Shown one piece after another: positions 44,964 through 52,006 of a stretch of DNA of 64,000 nt; position 1 is the stretch's first letter; each line of letters opens with the position of its first letter. The translations under genes and the position numbers were made by a program. The notes beneath the pieces are model-generated. The model was given only the letters and a program-made list of their open reading frames with translations, was not told the DNA's origin and did no database searches. The DNA is from Flavobacterium chilense (GTDB lineage Bacteria; Bacteroidota; Bacteroidia; Flavobacteriales; Flavobacteriaceae), in assembly GCF_001602525.1 (NCBI RefSeq), contig NZ_LSYT01000014.1, positions 1 through 64,000 of the forward strand. Direction: 5' to 3'.

Positions 44964-47387
44964 ATGCTAAAGAACTGGATCAACATATTTATTTATCATA
45001 TCAAAAACAATAAGCTTTTTACGGCTTTGAATGTTTTAGGATTGAGTATTGGAATTGCAGGATTAATTTTTGCCACTTTGTATTGGAATGATGAGCACTC
45101 TTATGATCAGTGGAATCCTAATAAGGATAAGATTTTTTTAGTTGCAAATAAAATGAATCCCACGACTTATTGGTCTGTCAGTTCAGCAGCAGTAGGATCT
45201 GCTATACAAACAATAAGCCCTAAAGTCGAATCGTTTTGTTATTTAAGTGGCAATTACGATGACGATATACTGTACTTTAACGATAAAAAAGTACAGTCTG
45301 ACAAGATAACAATAGCTCAAAAAAACTTTTTTGAATATTTTCCTTATACGTTTATCGAGGGAAGTCAAAAAAATGCATTACCGGATGTAAATAGTATTTG
45401 TTTATCAAAAGATCTGGCTTATAAGCTTTTTGGAAACGAAACGGCTTTGGGTAAAAAAGTAATTTTGAAAAAGAAGGTTTTGATGGTCAGGGGCGTATAT
45501 AAACTGGATGGAAAATCAGCCTATAATCCTTCTTGTGTAGTTAATTTTATGGATGAAAGAATACAGGCAAATATTCAGTTTTGGGGAAATTTTGATTTTA
45601 TTTTATTGCTAAAATTAAAAAAAACTGAAGATCAAAAACGAGTAACCGGCAATCTGGAGAAGTTATATTTAGAAAACTTAACACTTCGCCGGGCAAAAGA
45701 GCAAGGCATTACTCCTAAAGAGTTTATTCGAAAATTTGGTGAAGTAAAACCTGTGTTAGAATCTTTATCATCAGTTCGTTTGCATACCAAAACGAGCGGT
45801 TTAATAGAAGCAAAAGGTAATCTGCAATTTTTACTTATTATGGCTGGATTATCAGTTTTAATCCTGTTGCTGTCTATTGTAAATTATGTAAATTCTGCTA
45901 CAGCAGATGCTATAAAAAGAGCCAAAGAAGTTGGGGTTCGAAAGATTATCGGGGCTTCAAAATTTTCTATAATCCAGCAATTTATTTTTGAAACTGCTTT
46001 GATTTCGTTGTTTTCGATTTTAATATCGCTTGTTATTGTCGAGATTTCTTTACCATATTATAATACTTTTTTAGAGAAATCGCTTGTTCTGCAAAGTGGT
46101 CAGTTTTATTTGCAACTTGTGGTTATATTTTTTATAATTGTTGTAATGGCAGGAATATTTCCGGCTGTTTATGTTGCTAATTTTGAGCCGTTAAAAGTAC
46201 TGAAAGGAAATTTTGGACGTAGTAAAAACGGGATCTGGCTTCGAAACGGAATGTTGATATTTCAATTTGGCGTGGCGGCTTTCTTCATTATCGGATCTTA
46301 TATTGTTTATCAGCAAATAGAGCATATGAACTCAAAGGATTTAGGTTTTAATGGAAAACAAATCCTAAATATTTCATACAAAAATATTTATGGTCAAAAC
46401 ATTACGGATAAAGATCGATTAAACCAATATGATATTATCAAGAATCAATTATTGCACATAAAAGGCGTTAAAGAAGTTTCTGGTGGTGGTTTTGTTTTAG
46501 GATATGGCTCAAGATCTATTATATCCTATCAATATAAGGATAGAAGTATTGACGGGAACAATGTACCAATAGACTTTGGGTTGCTGGAAATGCTGAAAAT
46601 TAAAATGGTGAAAGGACGTTATCTGAGTCCGAAATTTGCTCAGGATACCATAAATACCATGTTGATTAACGAGACCGCTTTAAAATTATTAAATGAAAAA
46701 AATCCAATAGGTAAAAAGGTAAACTGGAACGGCAAAGAAGTCATTATTGTGGGAATAGTAAAAGATTTTAATCTTTTAAATCCCGGTGAACCCATTCCGC
46801 CAATGTCTTTTTTGCATTTTAAAACAGTGCCCTGGTTTTCATCACTTTTAAATAATATTTATATCACAGCTGATTCTGAAAATATGCAGGAAACTTTAAC
46901 AGATATAGAAAATCTCTGGACAAAAAAAATAGATACCGAATATCCGTTTTCATATGATTTTGTTGATAAAGGCTATAAAAGATCTTATAGTAATTATGTG
47001 AAACAGAAGAATCTTTTTTCTTTACTCAATGTCATTGTTATTATAATTGCCCTTTTCGGTTTATTTGCGCTGGCTTCATATTCCATCGAAAGACGAATGA
47101 AAGAAATTGCGATTCGAAAAACACTGGGAGCAGAAACGAATGTTTTATTAAAAGAACTTTGTAAACAATATGTGATCTTTAGTATAATTGGTTTTTTAAT
47201 CGCTTTATTTCCGGTCTATTATTTACTAAATAAATGGCTGGAGAATTTTGCCTACAGAATTAGTATCTCAATTTATCCTTTTATAATTGGGTTTGTTGCT
47301 TTGTTGACATTAACATTATTAGTTGTACTTACAAGAGCTTATCAGGCTACCAGAATTAATGTTTTGAAGTATTTGAAATATGAATAG
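44964..47387 (+). CDS. FtsX/MacB-type ABC permease with two FtsX repeats
   Basis: 807 aa. An N-terminal helix (about 18-36) is followed by a periplasmic MacB-type domain, three membrane helices (about 285-415) in a first FtsX module (ATADAIKRAKEVGVRKIIGA), then a second helix-domain-three-helix unit (helices near 430, 685, 740 and 770; SYSIERRMKEIAIRKTLGAE). This 8-helix layout is the double FtsX permease common in Bacteroidota, likely a homodimer with the ATPase encoded before it. It probably extrudes a peptide, lipoprotein or antimicrobial from the periplasm. Confidence 0.9.
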   Translation: MLKNWINIFIYHIKNNKLFTALNVLGLSIGIAGLIFATLYWNDEHSYDQWNPNKDKIFLVANKMNPTTYWSVSSAAVGSAIQTISPKVESFCYLSGNYDDDILYFNDKKVQSDKITIAQKNFFEYFPYTFIEGSQKNALPDVNSICLSKDLAYKLFGNETALGKKVILKKKVLMVRGVYKLDGKSAYNPSCVVNFMDERIQANIQFWGNFDFILLLKLKKTEDQKRVTGNLEKLYLENLTLRRAKEQGITPKEFIRKFGEVKPVLESLSSVRLHTKTSGLIEAKGNLQFLLIMAGLSVLILLLSIVNYVNSATADAIKRAKEVGVRKIIGASKFSIIQQFIFETALISLFSILISLVIVEISLPYYNTFLEKSLVLQSGQFYLQLVVIFFIIVVMAGIFPAVYVANFEPLKVLKGNFGRSKNGIWLRNGMLIFQFGVAAFFIIGSYIVYQQIEHMNSKDLGFNGKQILNISYKNIYGQNITDKDRLNQYDIIKNQLLHIKGVKEVSGGGFVLGYGSRSIISYQYKDRSIDGNNVPIDFGLLEMLKIKMVKGRYLSPKFAQDTINTMLINETALKLLNEKNPIGKKVNWNGKEVIIVGIVKDFNLLNPGEPIPPMSFLHFKTVPWFSSLLNNIYITADSENMQETLTDIENLWTKKIDTEYPFSYDFVDKGYKRSYSNYVKQKNLFSLLNVIVIIIALFGLFALASYSIERRMKEIAIRKTLGAETNVLLKELCKQYVIFSIIGFLIALFPVYYLLNKWLENFAYRISISIYPFIIGFVALLTLTLLVVLTRAYQATRINVLKYLKYE

Positions 47388-47404
47388 AATTTAAAATTTA
47401 AAAA

Positions 47405-47430
47405 CCTCCAAAGTCAGTTGATTTTGGAGG
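47405..47430. terminator. Bidirectional terminator between permease and dehydrogenase genes
   Basis: Arms CCTCCAAA (47405-47412) and TTTGGAGG (47423-47430) with a 10-base loop, followed on the plus strand by CTTTAATTTTATT. It separates two convergent genes. Confidence 0.75.
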
Positions 47431-47458
47431 CTTTAATTTTATTCAATGTTTTTATTAA

Positions 47459-48271
47459 TTAACCATGTGCTGCTACAGAAACATCAGCCCATTCTTCCCA
47501 TGTAGCCAGTTTTTGTTCGTAAGTTTGTTTGGCAAATGGTAAGGCAACTTTTCCTAAAAACAGACGTAGGGGAGGGTTTTCAGCTTCGATTAATTTAATA
47601 ATTGCAGGAACTGTTGCGCTTATTTTTCCGAAAGAATCAGGATTATGGCCTTCTTCAATTGCTTTTTTGATTCCGTCATAAGCATCAATACGCTCGCTGT
47701 TAAATCCGTTACCCCAAATATCGGTAATATAACCGTTTGGTTCTACCAAAGTAACATTGATCCCGAATTGTTTTACTTCCTGAGCGAGTGTTTCTGTAAG
47801 ACCTTCTACGGCAAATTTAGAGGCATTATAAAGACCTATGTTAGGTAAAGTGGTGATTCCTAAAATAGAAGAAACTTGTATGATATGACCGCTTTTTTGA
47901 TTTCTCATAATAGGTAAAACCGCCTGAGTTAACCAAAGTGTGCCAAAAAAATTGGTTTCGAACTGTGCTCTGGCTTCTTTTTCGCTTGCTTCTTCTACAG
48001 CTCCGTTCAAAGCATACCCTGCATTATTAACCAGAATATCAATTCTTCCGAAATGTTGTCGTACTTTTTCTACTATTGCAAACGAATCTTCCCGCTTGTT
48101 TACATCTAGTGTTAAAGGCAAAATAGCATCACCATATTTTGCTTTTAAATCATTAAGCGTAGCTACATTTCTGGCTGCTGCCGCTACTTGATATCCTTTT
48201 TCTAAAAATGCTTCTGTCCAGGCTTTTCCAAAACCTTTAGATGCTCCTGTAATTAAAATTGTTTTTGACAT
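47459..48271 (-). CDS. Short-chain dehydrogenase/reductase
   Basis: 270 aa, classical SDR. The NAD(P) glycine motif TGASKGFG is at 8-15, NNAG at 82-85, and the catalytic set Ser135, Tyr148, Lys152 (YNASK) is complete. An Arg in the cofactor loop (AAARN) points to NADP preference. The substrate is unknown. Upstream lie a heptanucleotide repeat and an operator for the TetR-type regulator encoded next, which probably represses this gene. Confidence 0.9.
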   Translation of the reverse strand: MSKTILITGASKGFGKAWTEAFLEKGYQVAAAARNVATLNDLKAKYGDAILPLTLDVNKREDSFAIVEKVRQHFGRIDILVNNAGYALNGAVEEASEKEARAQFETNFFGTLWLTQAVLPIMRNQKSGHIIQVSSILGITTLPNIGLYNASKFAVEGLTETLAQEVKQFGINVTLVEPNGYITDIWGNGFNSERIDAYDGIKKAIEEGHNPDSFGKISATVPAIIKLIEAENPPLRLFLGKVALPFAKQTYEQKLATWEEWADVSVAAHG

Positions 48272-48300
48272 TGTGTTATTTGTTTTAAATTATTGTGTTT

Positions 48301-48363
48301 GTTGTTTGTTGTTTGTTGTTTGTTGTTTGTTGTTTGTTGTTTGTTGTTTGTTGTTTGTTGTTT
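48301..48363. repeat. (GTTGTTT)9 tandem repeat
   Basis: Nine perfect copies of GTTGTTT in tandem, 30-92 bp upstream of the dehydrogenase start and between it and its operator. Such a repeat can change copy number by slippage and so alter promoter or leader spacing. Confidence 0.95.
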
Positions 48364-48378
48364 TGGGTTTTACAAAAG

Positions 48379-48392
48379 TGACTGATCGGTCA
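48379..48392. promoter_or_regulatory. TetR-type operator upstream of the dehydrogenase
   Basis: TGACTGATCGGTCA is a near-perfect palindrome that matches 12 of 14 bases of the site in the regulator's own promoter (TGACCGATTGGTCA at 49029-49042). Confidence 0.75.
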
Positions 48393-48410
48393 TTTTTTTA
48401 ATAAAAAAAA

Positions 48411-48998
48411 TTAGAGTGTGTTTTCCTCTATAATTTTTTTTAATGTTTTTATTATGATTTTCATTTTATCATTATTACCTGATACTCTCGAAATGAGATG
48501 ACCGCCTTCCATCATAGCAAACATAACGACTGCAAACTCTTTGGCATTCCATTCCGGTTTAAACTCTCCGTGAGCAATTCCTTTGTTTACACTATTAGCT
48601 AATAATTGTTGATTAGAGTTACAGCCTTTATTAATTTTTTCCTTTACAATCGGATTGGTATCGTCAGCCTCTGTCCCGAAATTCAATAACGGACAACCTC
48701 CGGCAAGTGGCGGATTTACAGGATCACTGAAAAAATCTATATACGTAAATAACTCTTCTTTTGCTGTTTTTGATCTGCTTAACTCAGCTTTAAGTTTGTC
48801 GCCCAGGATTTTCATATTATGATCGACAGCAGCGCAGGCAAGAACATCTTTATTTTCAAAATGAACATACATGCTTCCTTTAGACAATTTGGTAGCTTCC
48901 ATAATATCACTCATAGCAGTAGCGGCAATCCCTTTTGTATTGAATATTGGCGCTGCTTTTTCTATGATAAATTGTTTGGTTTCTTCTCCCTTTGTCAT
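48411..48998 (-). CDS. TetR-family repressor
   Basis: The ATG at 48998 (MTKGEETKQFIIEKAAP) is chosen: an earlier in-frame ATG at 49043 lies inside the operator and would add 15 residues with no family counterpart. The 195-aa product has a TetR helix-turn-helix (ATAMSDIMEATKLSKGSMYV) and a C-terminal ligand domain (around LAGGCPLLNFGTEADDTNPI) of the kind seen in regulators near SDR genes. It is predicted to repress itself and the dehydrogenase through matching palindromes. The ligand is unknown. Confidence 0.9.
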   Translation of the reverse strand: MTKGEETKQFIIEKAAPIFNTKGIAATAMSDIMEATKLSKGSMYVHFENKDVLACAAVDHNMKILGDKLKAELSRSKTAKEELFTYIDFFSDPVNPPLAGGCPLLNFGTEADDTNPIVKEKINKGCNSNQQLLANSVNKGIAHGEFKPEWNAKEFAVVMFAMMEGGHLISRVSGNNDKMKIIIKTLKKIIEENTL

Positions 48999-49020
48999 GA
49001 TCGATATCATTTTACAGGTA

Positions 49021-49052
49021 CAAATATATGACCGATTGGTCATTTGTGCAAA
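49021..49052 (-). promoter_or_regulatory. TetR gene promoter with embedded operator
   Basis: On the minus strand TTTG (49049-49052) and TATATTTG (49021-49028) are separated by 20 bp, the Bacteroidota -33/-7 arrangement. The palindrome ATGACCGATTGGTCAT (49028-49043) fills the spacer, so bound repressor would block RNA polymerase directly. Confidence 0.8.
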
Positions 49053-49313
49053 TTAAATTAATTTTTTATGATAAGTTTCACATTTTGAGGTTGATTATTT
49101 TGAGTTATTTTATTGGTTTGTAGGTGTTTATATCTTCTTTGCTTTTCTTATACAGATTTTGCAGGTTTAGCCAGACGTAAATCTAATCGCTTAACTCAAT
49201 GGCTATGAATAAGTTTCTCATGTGTTTTTTATGCACATTTAAGACCGATATAAAACAAGCATTAAATGTAAAAGAAATCATAATTGCTGCAAAATATTTT
49301 TATTTATGTATTT

Positions 49314-49328
49314 AACTACGTAGTTTTG
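49314..49328 (+). promoter_or_regulatory. MarR-type operator overlapping a -7 box
   Basis: AACTACGTAGTT (49314-49325) is a perfect 12-bp palindrome, overlapped by TAGTTTTG (49321-49328), which matches the Bacteroidota -7 consensus TAnnTTTG. It lies 20 bp upstream of the acetyltransferase gene of the GNAT-MarR operon, so autoregulation by the MarR protein is likely. Confidence 0.65.
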
Positions 49329-49348
49329 TTTAATAAAAAATATTGAAT

Positions 49349-49837
49349 ATGAATACAACTATTATTCCCATTGAAAATCAATACGAAGAAGCTATTGTTG
49401 ATTTGATTTTAAACATTCAGCAAAAAGAATTTAATATTGCCATTACCATAAATGATCAGCCGGATTTACTTAATATAACTAACTTTTATTATGCTGACGG
49501 AGGGCATTTTTGGGGTGCTTTTATTAATGATGAACTGGTAGGAACAATTGCTTTAGTTAAATTTAGCAACACAGAAGCTGCGATTAGAAAAATGTTTGTA
49601 AAGAAAGAATACCGGGGAAAAGAGTTTGGTATTGCACAAAAATTATTAGACACTTTACTGGATTATTGCGCTGTAAATAAAATTGATAATATATATTTGG
49701 GAACAATATCAGTTTTAGAAGCTGCTTTACGTTTTTACGAAAGAAATCATTTTGTGCGAATCGAAAAAGACTCGCTTCCGGCTGCATTTCCGGTAATGAG
49801 TGCCGACAATGTATTTTGTCATTTAACCTTAAAATAA
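49349..49837 (+). CDS. GNAT-family N-acetyltransferase
   Basis: The ATG at 49349 is used; a TTG six bases earlier is less likely. The 162-aa product has the GNAT fold: a beta strand with AAIRKMFVKKEYRG, the acetyl-CoA loop RGKEFGIAQKLL and the C-terminal FYERNHFVRI segment. The acceptor is unknown. The MarR gene follows after 5 bp, a pairing seen often in Bacteroidota for stress or drug modification. Confidence 0.88.
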   Translation: MNTTIIPIENQYEEAIVDLILNIQQKEFNIAITINDQPDLLNITNFYYADGGHFWGAFINDELVGTIALVKFSNTEAAIRKMFVKKEYRGKEFGIAQKLLDTLLDYCAVNKIDNIYLGTISVLEAALRFYERNHFVRIEKDSLPAAFPVMSADNVFCHLTLK

Positions 49838-49842
49838 TAGAG

Positions 49843-50328
49843 ATGAACATTATAGACGAATCCGGAATTTTAGCTATTTCTACACGATTACAGCGTCTAA
49901 GCGAACAGCTGCGAAAAGATGGTGCATTGTTTTATAAATCGTACGGAATTGACTTTGAGCCCAAATGGTTTCCGGTCATTTATACGTTGTATCATAAAGA
50001 AGTTTTGAGTGTAGTAGAAATTGCAAATGAAATAGGGTACACACATCCATCTACTATTAGCCTTTTGAAAGAGCTGGAAAAACAAAAACTGATTCGTTCT
50101 AAAAAAGATAAGATCGATGAGCGTAAAAGACTTATTCAGCTTACTGCAAAAGGGCAGGAGCTTATTGAAAAAATGAAACCGGTCTGGGATGTAATGTCAA
50201 CTGTTCTCAGTGAGATTACAGATAATGAGAACAATTTACTCCAGGCAATTAACGAAGCCGAAAAGAAGATCACACATCAGAGTTTTTTACAGCGTGCTTT
50301 GCAATTAAAAAGTGAAAATCAGGAATAA
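49843..50328 (+). CDS. MarR-family regulator
   Basis: The ATG at 49843 lies just after the acetyltransferase stop; an in-frame start 27 bp earlier would overlap it. The winged helix is clear: VVEIANEIGYTHPSTISLLK is the helix-turn-helix and KDKIDERKRLIQLTAKGQEL the wing. 161 aa, normal for MarR dimers. It probably regulates its own operon through the palindrome at 49314-49325. Confidence 0.9.
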   Translation: MNIIDESGILAISTRLQRLSEQLRKDGALFYKSYGIDFEPKWFPVIYTLYHKEVLSVVEIANEIGYTHPSTISLLKELEKQKLIRSKKDKIDERKRLIQLTAKGQELIEKMKPVWDVMSTVLSEITDNENNLLQAINEAEKKITHQSFLQRALQLKSENQE

Positions 50329-50334
50329 CTAATT

Positions 50335-50358
50335 TGCTTATAAATTGGTTTATAAGCA
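50335..50358. terminator. Terminator after the MarR gene
   Basis: Perfect 10-bp arms TGCTTATAAA (50335-50344) and TTTATAAGCA (50349-50358) with a 4-base loop, followed by TTTT on the plus strand. Confidence 0.65.
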
Positions 50359-50390
50359 TTTTAGCATTCAAAAAATGTCAAAAGAAACAA

Positions 50391-51503
50391 TTACGATTTT
50401 TTCTTTTTCTTCTTTCCTAACCAGATTAATAAGCCTGTAATAGGTAATGTCAAAGCAAAAAGACAAACTGAAAAAGCCAGTATTTTAGTCGGTAATCCGT
50501 AAATACTTCCTGTGTGAATAGGGTAGTTAAGACGTTTTAATTTGTCTCCTGTAGAAAATGCTTCATAGGGTCTTGCCTCAATTTCTTTAGCTGTATATTT
50601 ATCAAAATAGGCAGCACTGGACTGATTTGGAATCGTTTTTTCGATATTTTCTTTCAGGACCAAAATACTGTTAATCGTATCAACAGGCATTCTGATTTGT
50701 ATATTTCCGGTATACGGAAAAATACTGTCTGCTTTATCATAAATACTTTGATAAAAGGCAGTATTGTTTAGCTTAGGATCTATTTTTGTTGGATTTTTTA
50801 CTTTGGCTGATGGTCTTTTTGTTGTTCCGTCTGCCAGCAAATAAACTCCGTCCTGAAACCAGTCAAAAGCAAAAGATAATCCGGTTAATGAGATAATTAA
50901 TAATACTAAGAAACTGTAAAAACCAAAAGTCGAATGAAAATCCCAATTGACTCTTTTAAAAGAGCCGCTCCATTTTACAGTAAGTCTTTGCTTTAGGTTT
51001 TTTATCTTTTTTGGCCACCACAAAATAATACCCGATATAAGCATAAAAACAAAAATAAGACATGAGGTTCCCATAATTATCTGGCCTGTATCACCAAGCA
51101 ATAATTGTCTGTGAAGGGATAAAACAACAACAAAAAAGCGACTTTCCTGTGGTGTTGTAGCCAGAACTTTCCCGGTATAAGGATCAATAGAAAAGAACTG
51201 AGCTTTTTTGTCAGAATCCTTTGCGAGAATCTGCATAGTTCGCGCAGGATCATTAAAGGTATAAATACGGGTTATTTTTTTTATGGAATATTGCTTCTGA
51301 AGGATATCTGTACAATAATCAATTGTTTTTTTAGTGGTTCCTATGGCAGATACATTATAATATTCTGGATTTATGGCTTTGTCAATTTCTTTTTCAAAAA
51401 CTAAAATACTGCCGGTTAATGCAGCGATAAAAACAATTAAACCTGAACCAAGCCCCAGCCATAAATGCAGTAGACCAACATTTTTCTTAAATCCTTTCTT
51501 CAT
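50391..51503 (-). CDS. PepSY-domain membrane protein (siderophore-reductase type)
   Basis: The ATG at 51503 (MKKGFKKNVGLLHLWLG) is used rather than an upstream TTG. 370 aa with four membrane helices near residues 10-35, 135-160, 185-210 and 340-362 and a large periplasmic PepSY part between the first two. Conserved histidines occur at helix ends (LLHLWLG, SLHRQLL, DFHSTFG, PIHTGSI), as in FoxB-like proteins that reduce siderophore-bound iron at the inner membrane. It is divergent from a TonB receptor gene with matching promoter boxes, which supports a joint role in iron uptake. Confidence 0.85.
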   Translation of the reverse strand: MKKGFKKNVGLLHLWLGLGSGLIVFIAALTGSILVFEKEIDKAINPEYYNVSAIGTTKKTIDYCTDILQKQYSIKKITRIYTFNDPARTMQILAKDSDKKAQFFSIDPYTGKVLATTPQESRFFVVVLSLHRQLLLGDTGQIIMGTSCLIFVFMLISGIILWWPKKIKNLKQRLTVKWSGSFKRVNWDFHSTFGFYSFLVLLIISLTGLSFAFDWFQDGVYLLADGTTKRPSAKVKNPTKIDPKLNNTAFYQSIYDKADSIFPYTGNIQIRMPVDTINSILVLKENIEKTIPNQSSAAYFDKYTAKEIEARPYEAFSTGDKLKRLNYPIHTGSIYGLPTKILAFSVCLFALTLPITGLLIWLGKKKKKKS

Positions 51504-51620
51504 AATGTATACCAATTTGCAGATTTGTTTTATAGTCGTAAAATATATCTGAATTACAACTTATAAAGTGATCTGTAAAGATTCTTTTAACCTAATAATA
51601 GAAACACTAAAATTTCGTCG

Positions 51621-51653
51621 CAAATTTATGTTTATTTAGACTAAGTATGCAAA
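51621..51653 (-). promoter_or_regulatory. Promoter of the PepSY gene with shared box
   Basis: On the minus strand TTTG (51650-51653) and TAAATTTG (51621-51628) are 21 bp apart. The plus-strand box TTTATTTAGA (51631-51640) lies in this spacer; the same box, inverted, sits just downstream of the receptor gene promoter. It is a candidate iron-dependent repressor site. Confidence 0.55.
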
Positions 51654-51922
51654 GTCTTAAGGGAATATTTAGTTAAGCTTTTAAGATAAAGGATAAAAAA
51701 TAGGAATAAACATATAGAAAATTAAATTTGCAAGGGAATGGTGAAATTAAAAATGGGTTCTATTTTTTTTCTATGACTTTAAGCATACCATTTGACCTTA
51801 TCTTTTGCTGACAAAGAAACTGACGTGAATTTTAAATATCTTTTACAGACTCAAAATGATAGTTTGTATGTGTTATACGATATGCTCAAATAACAATTCT
51901 ATAGAATAAATAGAAATATTAC

Positions 51923-51978
51923 TTGTTAAACGATTATTAATTTTTATTTTTGCACTGTTTTTATTGATTCTAAATAAA
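51923..51978 (+). promoter_or_regulatory. Promoter of the TonB receptor gene with shared box
   Basis: TTG (51923-51925) and TATTTTTG (51945-51952) are 19 bp apart, a good Bacteroidota promoter. TCTAAATAAA (51969-51978), the reverse complement of TTTATTTAGA at 51631-51640, follows at about the transcription start. The rest of the 490-bp divergent gap shows nothing further. Confidence 0.65.
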
Positions 51979-52006
51979 AACAAATACTAACCAAATTTAA
52001 TAATCA

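Noticed and set aside
48301..48363. Heptamer repeat considered as CRISPR-like array
   Set aside because: There are no spacers; it is a simple tandem repeat.
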